Source: Streptomyces lydicus (GTDB lineage Bacteria; Actinomycetota; Actinomycetes; Streptomycetales; Streptomycetaceae). From it: 64,000 nt of DNA. Shown here piece after piece: positions 42,215-51,148 of this stretch (positions are counted from its first letter, which is position 1; each line of letters begins with the position of its first letter). Location of the stretch: NCBI RefSeq assembly GCF_004125265.1, contig NZ_RDTE01000003.1, forward strand, positions 5,146,001 to 5,210,000, given 5' to 3'. The notes beneath the pieces are model-generated. The model was not told the origin of the DNA, ran no database searches, and saw only the letters and a program-made list of their open reading frames with translations. The translations under genes were made by a program, and so were the position numbers.

Positions 42215-43357
42215 ATGGCTGACTCACGCGGCGGACCGCTCGTCCTCGGCATCGAGACCTCCTGCGACGAGACCGGTGTCGGCATCGTCCAGGGCCACAC
42301 CCTCCTCGCCGACGCGGTCGCCTCCAGCGTCGACGAGCACGCCCGCTACGGCGGTGTGGTGCCGGAAGTGGCCTCGCGCGCCCACCTGGAGGCGATGGTC
42401 CCCACCATCCAGCGCGCGCTGAAGGACGCCGGGGTCGCGGCGAGCGACCTGGACGGGATCGCGGTCACCGCGGGACCGGGCCTGTCCGGTGCGCTGCTGG
42501 TCGGCGTCTCGGCCGCCAAGGCGTACGCCTACGCCCTCGGCAAGCCGCTCTACGGCGTCAACCACCTCGCCTCGCACATCTGCGTCGACCAGCTGGAGCA
42601 CGGCCCGCTGCCCGAGCCGACGATGGCGCTGCTGGTGTCCGGCGGCCACTCCTCCCTCCTGCTGGCCCCGGACATCACCTCCGACGTACGGCCGCTGGGC
42701 TCGACGATCGACGACGCGGCGGGCGAGGCCTTCGACAAGATCGCGCGGGTGCTGCACCTCGGCTTCCCGGGCGGCCCGGTCATCGACCGCTACGCACGCG
42801 AGGGCAACCCCGACGCGATCCGCTTCCCGCGCGGACTGACCGGCCCCCGCGACCCGGTCTACGACTTCTCCTTCTCCGGCCTGAAGACGGCTGTCGCCCG
42901 CTGGATCGAGGCCAAGCGGGCGGCCGGCGAGGAGGTGCCGGTGGCGGACGTCTCGGCGTCCTTCCAGGAGGCCGTGGTGGACGTGCTGACCCGTAAGGCC
43001 GTCCGGGCCTGCAAGGACAACGGCGTGGACCACCTGATGATCGGCGGCGGGGTCGCGGCCAACTCCCGGCTGCGGGCGATGGCCGAGCGCCGCTGCGAGG
43101 ACGCCGGGATCACCCTGCGGGTGCCGCGGCCCAAGCTGTGCACCGACAACGGCGCGATGGTGGCCGCCCTGGGCGCCGAGATGGTGGCGCGGGGCCGGTC
43201 CGCCTCCGCCTGGGACCTCTCCGCCGACTCGTCCCTGCCGGTCACCGAACCGCATGTGCCCGGGGAGACCGGCGAGGAGCCGTCCGGCGCCGCGCACCAC
43301 CACGATCACGATCACGATCACGTCCACGAGACCAGCAAGCAGAACCTCTACTCCTGA
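42215..43357 (+). CDS. tsaD: tRNA N6-adenosine threonylcarbamoyltransferase TsaD
   Basis: TsaD transfers the threonylcarbamoyl group to A37 of tRNA. The 380-residue protein has LGIETSCDETGVGIV, the metal-binding HxxxH in GVNHLASHICVD, the SGGHSSLLL phosphate loop and the LCTDNGAMVAALG aspartate. The C-terminus adds an unusual His/Asp-rich tail (HHHDHDHDHVHE) that is not part of the core fold. The ATG follows AAGGAA. Confidence 0.96.
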   Translation: MADSRGGPLVLGIETSCDETGVGIVQGHTLLADAVASSVDEHARYGGVVPEVASRAHLEAMVPTIQRALKDAGVAASDLDGIAVTAGPGLSGALLVGVSAAKAYAYALGKPLYGVNHLASHICVDQLEHGPLPEPTMALLVSGGHSSLLLAPDITSDVRPLGSTIDDAAGEAFDKIARVLHLGFPGGPVIDRYAREGNPDAIRFPRGLTGPRDPVYDFSFSGLKTAVARWIEAKRAAGEEVPVADVSASFQEAVVDVLTRKAVRACKDNGVDHLMIGGGVAANSRLRAMAERRCEDAGITLRVPRPKLCTDNGAMVAALGAEMVARGRSASAWDLSADSSLPVTEPHVPGETGEEPSGAAHHHDHDHDHVHETSKQNLYS

Positions 43358-43507
43358 GGCGCTGCTCCTGAGGTGCTGCTCCTGGGGCCGGGCGAGGGCT
43401 CGTTTTGTCGTGTCGCGAGTCCTCACCGCCACCCCCGGCCCGAGCTCCGGCCAGAGGTCTTACCCTGGCAGGCAGCACCGGGCGCGCACGTGGGGAGGCG
43501 GCAGGCT

Positions 43508-43873
43508 GTGGACTGGTTCTGGTGGGTCTTCATCTTCTTCATGGCGGGCGGCTTCGCGAAGGTCGCCGACACCGCCCGCACGGCGCTGCGCACGCGGCAC
43601 GAACGCAAGATGGAGCGGCTGGAGACCGCCCGTCAGGAGCGGCAGGAGCTGGCCGCCGCGCAGCAGCCGCCACAGCCGGTGTGCGGCTGCACCCACCACC
43701 TCGCCAAGCATGACAAAAAGGGCAAGTGTCATGAGCTGGTGGAGGTCGCGGTCGCCTGGGACGCCGACCACAAGCCGGTGCAGTACGAGGCAGGCCAGTG
43801 CACCTGCCAGCAGTACATCGGCCCGCAGCCGCTCTCCCAGATCTACGCCGAGGACCTCACCGACCTGGCGTGA
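43508..43873 (+). CDS. Membrane-anchored Cys-rich protein, conserved in actinobacteria
   Basis: From GTG 43508 (GGAGGCGG upstream) the 121-residue product begins VDWFWWVFIFFMAGGFAKVA, a single membrane helix. A coiled-coil-like helix (RHERKMERLETARQERQELA) follows, then a domain with CGCTHHLAKHDKKGKCHELV and CTCQQY. The Cys/His pattern would suit a small metal site. No named family is known to me. The frame is open upstream to 43373, but the hydrophobic start is the better choice. Confidence 0.72.
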   Translation: MDWFWWVFIFFMAGGFAKVADTARTALRTRHERKMERLETARQERQELAAAQQPPQPVCGCTHHLAKHDKKGKCHELVEVAVAWDADHKPVQYEAGQCTCQQYIGPQPLSQIYAEDLTDLA

Positions 43874-43949
43874 GCGCGGGCACCGGCCCGGTGTGAGCCC
43901 CGGCACCGACCTGGCGTGAGCGCCGGCACCGGCCCGGTGTGAGCGCCGG
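43868..43949. repeat. Tandem 23-bp repeat including the stop codon of the upstream gene
   Basis: About 3.6 units of GCGTGAGCGCCGGCACCGGC plus CCG (with single-base variants) run from 43868 to 43949. Each unit contains TGA at the position of the real stop of the upstream gene, so the array grew from the gene's last codons. It separates two convergent genes. Confidence 0.8.
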
Positions 43950-45221
43950 TCAGGGGGTGTCCGCCGCCGGGTGCCCCAGCAGCATCATGGGGGCGCCGGC
44001 AACCCGGGTCAGGAAGATCGTGCAGGAGTTGCGGCCGCCGCCGAGCTTCAGCTTCCTGCGCAGCTCCTCCGGCTCCACCGCCGAGCCGCGCTTCTTGATC
44101 ACCGCGATGCCGACCTCGCGCTCCCGCAGCAACGCCTTGAGCCTCTTCACATGGAACGGCAGCACATCGGTGATCGCGTAGGCGGTCGCGTACGGCGTCT
44201 CGGTCCGCCGGTCCGCGGTCAGGTACGCGATCGTCGGATCGATCAGCCGCCCGCCGATCTGCCGGGCGACATCCGCGACCAGATGGGAGCGGATCACCGC
44301 CCCGTCCGGCTCGTACAACCAGTCCCCGACCGGCCCCGGCTCGGGGTCCGGCAGCCCCGCGCCCAGCAGTGAGTCCCCGGCCGGAAGCAGCGTGGCCCGG
44401 CGGCCGCCGGGCGCGATGCGGTCGGCGCCGTCCTGCGCCGCGTCTTTTGCCCTGTCCTCCGCGGCGCCCGCCGCCGTGTCTTCTGCCGCGTCCTTTGCCG
44501 CGCCGAACCACACCACGGCTTCCTTGACGTCGCCCCCGTCCGAGATCCACTCCGTCTCGGCGTCCTCGGGCAGCGCCTCGTGCGGCACCCCCGGCGCGAT
44601 CTTCAACGCCGCGACCGGTGCCTTACGGGCCGCCTCGATCGCCCACGACAGCGGCGGCGAATACGCCTCGGGGTCGAAGATCCGGCCGCCCCTGGCCTTG
44701 CTGCGCCGCGCCGGATCGACGAACACCGCGTCATACCCGGCGGTGTCCACCTCCGTGACATCCGCACAGCGCACCTCGATCAGCTCCGCGAGCCCCAGCG
44801 CCTCGGCGTTGGCCCGGGCCGCGGCACAGGCCAGCGGGTCACGGTCGACGGCCAGCACCCGGATCCCGGCCCTGGCCAGCGCGATCGCGTCACCGCCGAT
44901 GCCGCAGCACAGGTCCGCCAGCGTCCGCACGCCCAGCGCCGCGAGCCGCGCGGCGCGGTGGGCGGCGACCGTGGCCCGGGTGGACTGCTCCACCCCGTTC
45001 GGCGTGAAGTACATCCGGCCCGCGTCCGCCCCGAACTTCGCCACCGCGCGCTGCCGTAGCTGGGCTTGGCCCAGCGCGGCGGAGACCAATGGCGCGGGGT
45101 ACGTGCGCCGCAGCCGGGTCGCTGCCGCGAGCTCGTCCGACGGGGTGTGGTCCCGCAGCTCGGCCAGCAGCGATTGCCCCTCCGGGGCGAGGAGGCCGAC
45201 GAAAGCGTCTAGGTCGTTCAC
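43950..45221 (-). CDS. SAM-dependent methyltransferase, THUMP-like C-terminal domain
   Basis: From GTG 45221 the product is 423 residues. A helical N-terminal domain precedes a class I methyltransferase domain with motif I DLCCGIGGDAIALARAG and motif IV DAVFVDPARRSKARGGR. An Ala/Asp-rich insert (AAKDAAEDTAAGAAEDRAKD) interrupts the second half. The C-terminal part (ELRRKLKLGGGRNSCTIFLT) is THUMP-like. The rRNA or tRNA target is unknown. The open frame upstream of 45221 runs through a repeat-rich gap and is not coding. Confidence 0.85.
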   Translation of the reverse strand: MNDLDAFVGLLAPEGQSLLAELRDHTPSDELAAATRLRRTYPAPLVSAALGQAQLRQRAVAKFGADAGRMYFTPNGVEQSTRATVAAHRAARLAALGVRTLADLCCGIGGDAIALARAGIRVLAVDRDPLACAAARANAEALGLAELIEVRCADVTEVDTAGYDAVFVDPARRSKARGGRIFDPEAYSPPLSWAIEAARKAPVAALKIAPGVPHEALPEDAETEWISDGGDVKEAVVWFGAAKDAAEDTAAGAAEDRAKDAAQDGADRIAPGGRRATLLPAGDSLLGAGLPDPEPGPVGDWLYEPDGAVIRSHLVADVARQIGGRLIDPTIAYLTADRRTETPYATAYAITDVLPFHVKRLKALLREREVGIAVIKKRGSAVEPEELRRKLKLGGGRNSCTIFLTRVAGAPMMLLGHPAADTP

Positions 45222-45234
45222 GGTGTCATTGTCT

Positions 45235-45535
45235 CCCCACGTTTTTGGCTGTCCCGCCGTGGGGGTTTGTCGCCGTTTTTCGCCCGCTGCGCGGTGCGCC
45301 CGCCGTTTCGCCTGGCGGCGGGCGGGTCCGCTGCGCGGGTTCGCTGCGCTTTGCTCGGGCCGTTTTTGGCTTTCCCGCCGTGGGGGTTGCTCGTCGTGGC
45401 GCCTGGCAGCGGACCCCGCCCGCCGCTGGGGGTACCTCCCACGCCCTTTAGGCAGTGGGGGGAGCAACGGCGGGAAAGCCAGAAACGGGCCGAGGCAAAG
45501 CGCAGCGGAACGGCGGGAAAGCCAAAAACGTGGGG
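45235..45535. repeat. Nested inverted repeats in a 317-base gap
   Basis: The outer arms 45235-45259 and 45511-45535 are 25 bases each with one mismatch. The inner arms 45343-45381 and 45467-45506 are about 39 bases and imperfect. All four arms share a core near CCGTTTTTGGCTTTCCCGCC, so one unit occurs four times, two per orientation. The centre (45428-45462) has the GGGGGTACCTCCC-type sequence common in streptomycetes. No gene is supported here. Confidence 0.8.
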
Positions 45536-45538
45536 AAA

Positions 45539-46975
45539 CTACGCCGGCTCACGCCGGCGCTGCGCATGGTCGCTGATGCGCAACAGCAAGGCCACCATGA
45601 CCCAGTTCGCGACCAGGGAGGAGCCCCCCTTGGCGAGGAAGGGGAGGGCCTTGCCGGTGAGGGGGATCAGGCCGGTGACGCCGCCGGCGACGACGAAGAC
45701 CTGGAGCAGGAGCGCTCCGGAGAGCCCGACCGCGAGGAGTTTGCCGAACGGGTCGCGGGCGGTCAGCGCCACCCGCAGGCCGCGCTGGGCCAGCAGTACG
45801 TAGAGCATGATCACGACCATCACCCCGGCCAGGCCCATCTCCTCGCCGACGGTGGTGAGGATGAAGTCGCTGTTGCCGGCGAAGCCGACCAGCTCCGGGT
45901 GGCCCTGGCCGAGGCCGCTGCCCGAGATGCCTCCGCTGCCGAAGCTGAACAGCGCCTGCGCGGCCTGGTCGGAGATCAGCCCCGGTGGTCGCTGTTTCAC
46001 CGGCAGGAAGATGTCCATCGGATGCAGCCAGGCCATGATCCGGCCCTTGACGTGGGGTTCCGTGGAGCCGACGACCGTGGCGCCGACCGCGGCCATGGCC
46101 AGGCCGCAGAGCACCCAACTGGTGCGCTCGGTCGCCATGTACAGCATGATCACGAAGACGCCGAAGAAGATCAGTGAGGTGCCCAGGTCCCGTTCGAAGA
46201 CCAGCACCAGCAGGCTGATCACCCAGATGGTAAAGATCGGTGCGAGCTGCCGTCCCGGGGGCAGTTGGACGCCCAGGACGCGGCGTCCGGCCAGTGCCAG
46301 GGCGTCGCGGTTGACGGTCAGATAGCCCGCGAAGAACACCGAGATCATGATCTTCACGAACTCGCCGGGCTGCAGCGACAGCGGCCCGAGCAGGATCCAG
46401 CGCTTGGCGCCGTACATGTCGGCGCCGAAGAAGGCCGGGGCCATCAGCAGCACCAGCGCGACCACCATCGTCAGATAGATGTAGCGCTGCAGAATGCGGT
46501 GATCGCGCAGCACCAGCAGGATCGCGATACAGACCGCCACCCCGATCACCGTCCACACCAGCTGCCCGCTCGCCGCCTCGGAGATCTTGAGCCGGGGCGT
46601 CTGCGCATAGGTGACGTCCAGGCGGTGCAGCAGCACCAGACCGAGCCCGGTCAGCAGCGTCGCCAGCGGCAGGATCAGCGGATCGGCGCGGGGCGCGAAG
46701 CGGCGCAGGACCAGATGCGGGACCAGCGCCACGAAGAACATGCTGATGGCGAAGCCGGCCAGCCCGCCGGGCAGCCGGCCGGTCATCGACAGGCCGGTGC
46801 AGGCGTACCCGAAGTCCGCGATCAGCACGGCGAGGGCGAGCAGCCATGCCTCGGTCCGCCGGCGGTCCGGTGCCTGGGCCAGTGCGGCGAACGTCATCGT
46901 GCGCTCGGCGTCGCTCTCCCGCTGCCGGGCCGCCCGGGGAACGCTGGTCTGTCCACGCACGGGTTTCTCCCCCAC
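45539..46975 (-). CDS. SEDS-family (FtsW/RodA) peptidoglycan glycosyltransferase
   Basis: SEDS proteins polymerise lipid II in the membrane with a partner PBP. The 478-residue product has about ten transmembrane segments. The family blocks GAKRWILLGPLSLQPGEFVK, VLVFERDLGTSLIFFGVFVI, FGSGGISGSGLGQGHPE and GLIPLTGKALPFLAKGGSSLVAN are present. The start is either GTG 46975 or ATG 46897. No PBP gene is adjacent, so its partner is unknown; it is not in the dcw context of ftsW. Confidence 0.9.
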   Translation of the reverse strand: MGEKPVRGQTSVPRAARQRESDAERTMTFAALAQAPDRRRTEAWLLALAVLIADFGYACTGLSMTGRLPGGLAGFAISMFFVALVPHLVLRRFAPRADPLILPLATLLTGLGLVLLHRLDVTYAQTPRLKISEAASGQLVWTVIGVAVCIAILLVLRDHRILQRYIYLTMVVALVLLMAPAFFGADMYGAKRWILLGPLSLQPGEFVKIMISVFFAGYLTVNRDALALAGRRVLGVQLPPGRQLAPIFTIWVISLLVLVFERDLGTSLIFFGVFVIMLYMATERTSWVLCGLAMAAVGATVVGSTEPHVKGRIMAWLHPMDIFLPVKQRPPGLISDQAAQALFSFGSGGISGSGLGQGHPELVGFAGNSDFILTTVGEEMGLAGVMVVIMLYVLLAQRGLRVALTARDPFGKLLAVGLSGALLLQVFVVAGGVTGLIPLTGKALPFLAKGGSSLVANWVMVALLLRISDHAQRRREPA

Positions 46976-47321
46976 TGATTGTCGAGGCCGCGGGCCGGCC
47001 GGGATGTGCCCGGTTCGTCGGCAGGCAGTCGGGGAGGTAGACGAGGCAGCCCATGGCGTGGTTGCGAGGGAAGGGGAAGGTGTGTCCGATTTGATAGCAA
47101 CGTGGCCGTCATCCGGCTTCTGTCCCGACCCGGATCCGTTCTGACTCGGCCGCCGTCCCGTACGGATCCAGTCCCCGTCTCGCCCTGATCCCGCACCGGT
47201 CTCGCCCCGGACCCGCCCCGGGCCCGCCGCGGAAGGCCTGGTCGGCCGGGGTGCGGACGGCCGGCGGCCCTCGCTCGCGGCGGCCCGTCAACCGGAGTGA
47301 AGGCAAGCGCACCCCGCCGCG
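46976..47321. other. Gap upstream of the groES operators
   Basis: This 346-base stretch should hold the promoter of the SEDS gene on the minus strand. It contains a GTACGGATCC/GACCCGGATCC direct-repeat-like run near 47130-47170. I see no gene in it. Confidence 0.35.
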
Positions 47322-47348
47322 CTGGCACTCCGCTTGACCGAGTGCTAA
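47322..47348 (+). promoter_or_regulatory. CIRCE operator 1 (HrcA)
   Basis: CTGGCACTC (47322-47330), 9 bases, then GAGTGCTAA (47340-47348): one base from the TTAGCACTC-N9-GAGTGCTAA consensus on the left side and a perfect right half. It overlaps the -35 of the groES promoter, so HrcA binding would block transcription at normal temperature. Confidence 0.9.
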
Positions 47349-47362
47349 CCGCGTCATAGTCT
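47334..47362 (+). promoter_or_regulatory. Promoter of groES-groEL1
   Basis: TTGACC (47334-47339) and TAGTCT (47357-47362) are spaced 17 bases, a good vegetative promoter. It is embedded between and within the two CIRCE operators. Confidence 0.75.
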
Positions 47363-47367
47363 CGGCG

Positions 47368-47394
47368 TTGGCACTCTCCAGTGGGGAGTGCCAG
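47368..47394 (+). promoter_or_regulatory. CIRCE operator 2 (HrcA)
   Basis: TTGGCACTC (47368-47376), 9 bases, then GAGTGCCAG (47386-47394). The left half deviates by one base and the right half by two. It lies just downstream of the predicted transcription start. Confidence 0.85.
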
Positions 47395-47496
47395 ACACAC
47401 AGCGACGGGCAGGTCCGGCACCCGCGACGACGGATCGACCTGGTCGCCACCTCAGACAGTTAACCCCGTGAGATCTCCGAAGGGGGAGGTCGGATC

Positions 47497-47805
47497 GTGA
47501 CGACCACCAGCTCCAAGGTTGCCATCAAGCCGCTTGAGGACCGCATTGTGGTCCAGCCGCTCGACGCCGAGCAGACCACGGCCTCGGGCCTGGTCATTCC
47601 GGACACCGCCAAGGAGAAGCCCCAGGAGGGCGTCGTCCTGGCCGTGGGCCCGGGCCGTGTCGAGGACGGCAAGCGCGTCGAGCTCGACGTCAACGTCGGC
47701 GACGTCGTGCTCTACAGCAAGTACGGCGGCACCGAGGTGAAGTACAACAACGAGGACTACCTCGTTCTCTCGGCTCGCGACGTGCTCGCGATCGTCGAGA
47801 AGTAA
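47497..47805 (+). CDS. groES: Co-chaperonin GroES
   Basis: GroES caps the GroEL ring. The 102-residue product starts at GTG 47497 (GGGGGAGG upstream). It has the mobile loop TTASGLVIPDTAKEKPQEG and the roof and base blocks EGVVLAVGPGR and GDVVLYSKYGGTEVKY. It is controlled by two CIRCE sites. groEL1 follows after 135 bases. Confidence 0.97.
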   Translation: MTTTSSKVAIKPLEDRIVVQPLDAEQTTASGLVIPDTAKEKPQEGVVLAVGPGRVEDGKRVELDVNVGDVVLYSKYGGTEVKYNNEDYLVLSARDVLAIVEK

Positions 47806-47826
47806 GTCACCCAGTTTTGCCGTGAT

Positions 47827-47873
47827 CTGCGCCCCTGGTTCCCGCGTCTAAACAACCCGGGGCAGGGGCGCAG
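47827..47873 (+). terminator. Hairpin between groES and groEL1
   Basis: CTGCGCCCCTG (47827-47837) pairs perfectly with CAGGGGCGCAG (47863-47873) around a 25-base loop. It could be a partial terminator or processing site adjusting the groES to groEL1 ratio; this is inference. Confidence 0.6.
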
Positions 47874-47940
47874 TTCGTTTGAGCGACAGCGGTCCCCACG
47901 TCGTGGCCGAGGATCGCAATGAGAGGACTTGAAGCAACCC

Positions 47941-49566
<1,626 letters not shown>

Positions 49567-49605
49567 CGCAGCGCGCCGGGCGGTTCGCTGCCTGACTGAC
49601 GTACG

Positions 49606-49640
49606 AGACCCGGTCCCCGCCGTGTGCGGGGGCCGGGTCT
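49606..49640 (+). terminator. Terminator after groEL1
   Basis: AGACCCGGTCCCCGC (49606-49620) pairs with GCGGGGGCCGGGTCT (49626-49640) with one wobble around a CGTGT loop, 40 bases after the stop. Confidence 0.85.
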
Positions 49641-49765
49641 TGCGTTGTGCGCGGGGCCCTGGGGGTGCGTTTGTCGGGCGGCCGGGGCGTGCGTTTGCGC
49701 GGGGAGGGACTTCCGGCCCTGGCAGCCCTCCTTGTGGCCGTCGGGGCCGCTTCGGTCCGGGGCGG

Positions 49766-50851
49766 TCAGGCCGAGTGGGGCAGCTGCTCCGGCCGTACGG
49801 GGTCGGTGAACGGCCGCCCCTGGGCATAGCGTTCGAGCTCGTCCAGGGCGTGATCGGCCAGGCGGTGGAGTTCGGTGCCCAGTGACCCCGCCACATGCGG
49901 GGTGAGCAGGACATTCGGCAGCTCGTACAACGGGGAGCCGGCGGGCGGGAGTTCGGGCTCGGTGACGTCGAGGACGGCGTGCAGGCGGCCCGAGACCAGC
50001 TCGGGGAGCAGGGCCGCCCCGTCGACCAGCGAGCCGCGGGCGGTATTGATCAATGTCGCGCCGTCGGGCAGCAGGGCCAGTTCGCGGGCGCCGAGCAGAT
50101 GGCGGGTGGCGGGCAGCTGGGGGGCGTGCACGGTGACGATGTCGCTGCCGGCGCAGAGGGCGTCGAGGGGGACCGGCCGTACGCCGAGCCGGGTGGCGTC
50201 GGCGTCGGTCACATAGGGGTCGTACAGCAGGACGTGCAGATCGAACGGGCGCAGCAGCTCGATGACGCGGCGGCCGATACGGGAGGCGCCGATGACGCCG
50301 ACGGTGCGGCGGTAGTTGCCGGCGGCGCCGAGTTCCCGGTGCCAGTCGTGGGCGCTGCGCAGGCCGCGGTAGCGGTGGGCGGCGTGCAGCACGCCTTTGT
50401 TGGCGAAGAGGATCGCGGCGAGGGCGTATTCGGCGACCGGGAGGGCGTTGGCGGCGGCGGCCGAGGCGACGGCGATACCGCGCTCCCAGCAGGCGTCGGT
50501 GAGGTGGTGTTTGACCGAGCCGGCGGCGTGCACGACGGCGCGCAGCCGCGGGGCCGCGTCCAGCACCCGGCCGGTGAGCCGCGGGGCGCCCCAGCAGGTG
50601 AGCAGCACCTCGGCGTCGGCGAGGGCGGCGGCGACCGCGGGGGTGGGGTCGGCCAGCTCGTGGGCGACGAGGCGGGGGTCGGTACGGGCGAGGGCCGTGA
50701 GACGGGTGTGGTGGCGGGCGTCGAGGAGCCGTTCGGCGATGCCGGGGCCCATCGACAGGAGCACCGTGGGCCGTGTGGGCCGGTGCGCCGCTCCGGGCGT
50801 GTGCATGGTCTTTTCGGCCTGACCGCCGTGGTGGTGTGCCGGTGGGGTCAT
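49766..50851 (-). CDS. D-isomer-specific 2-hydroxyacid dehydrogenase
   Basis: The family oxidises or reduces 2-hydroxy acids with NAD(P). The 361-residue product has a nucleotide fold with GVIGASRIGRRVIELLRPFD and the catalytic Arg in INTARGSLVDGAAL. The Glu in DVTEPELPPAGSPL and the His in LLTPHVAGSLG complete the site. The start ATG 50851 has an excellent AAGGAGGAG upstream. The substrate is unknown. It is divergent from the DUF2264 gene, which suggests linked carbohydrate-acid metabolism. Confidence 0.9.
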   Translation of the reverse strand: MTPPAHHHGGQAEKTMHTPGAAHRPTRPTVLLSMGPGIAERLLDARHHTRLTALARTDPRLVAHELADPTPAVAAALADAEVLLTCWGAPRLTGRVLDAAPRLRAVVHAAGSVKHHLTDACWERGIAVASAAAANALPVAEYALAAILFANKGVLHAAHRYRGLRSAHDWHRELGAAGNYRRTVGVIGASRIGRRVIELLRPFDLHVLLYDPYVTDADATRLGVRPVPLDALCAGSDIVTVHAPQLPATRHLLGARELALLPDGATLINTARGSLVDGAALLPELVSGRLHAVLDVTEPELPPAGSPLYELPNVLLTPHVAGSLGTELHRLADHALDELERYAQGRPFTDPVRPEQLPHSA

Positions 50852-50950
50852 GGGTTCTCCTCCTTTTCGTTCGTGTCCCTGTTCGCTGGATGTGCGGCGT
50901 TCGGTCGGTGTGCGGCTTGTTCTCTGGGCGTGCGGCGTTCGTACGGCGTG

Positions 50951-51128
50951 CGGCTCGTCCGGCGTACGGCTCGTCCGGCGTACGGCTCGTGCGGCGTGCG
51001 GCGTGCGGCGTGCCGTTGGCCTGCGGCGTGCCCTTGACGGGTGGTCAGCCGCGCCTGAAGGATTCCCGGTGGCCGGCCGTCATCCGCCGTCCCGGCCGGT
51101 CGTCATGCTCGTCCCGGCCGGTCGTCAT
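50951..51128. repeat. Short tandem and direct repeats in a divergent promoter region
   Basis: CGGCTCGTCCGGCGTA is repeated at 50951-50966 and 50967-50982, followed by a variant at 50983-50998. GTCCCGGCCGGTCGTCAT occurs at 51089-51106 and 51111-51128. They lie between the divergent dehydrogenase and DUF2264 genes (297-base gap), where operator function or plain slippage are both possible. Confidence 0.75.
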
Positions 51129-51148
51129 CCTCCGCCGCAGGGGACGCC

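Noticed and set aside
43868..43949. CRISPR-like array
   Set aside because: The 23-bp units are directly joined with no unique spacers and no cas genes nearby, so it is a plain tandem repeat.
44392..45576. 394-residue plus-strand frame over the methyltransferase gene
   Set aside because: It is antisense to a gene with clear methyltransferase motifs and enters the inverted-repeat gap without a break, as expected from base composition.
47130..47170. Second small gene upstream of groES
   Set aside because: Open frames here lack ribosome binding sites and consist of promoter and repeat sequence.
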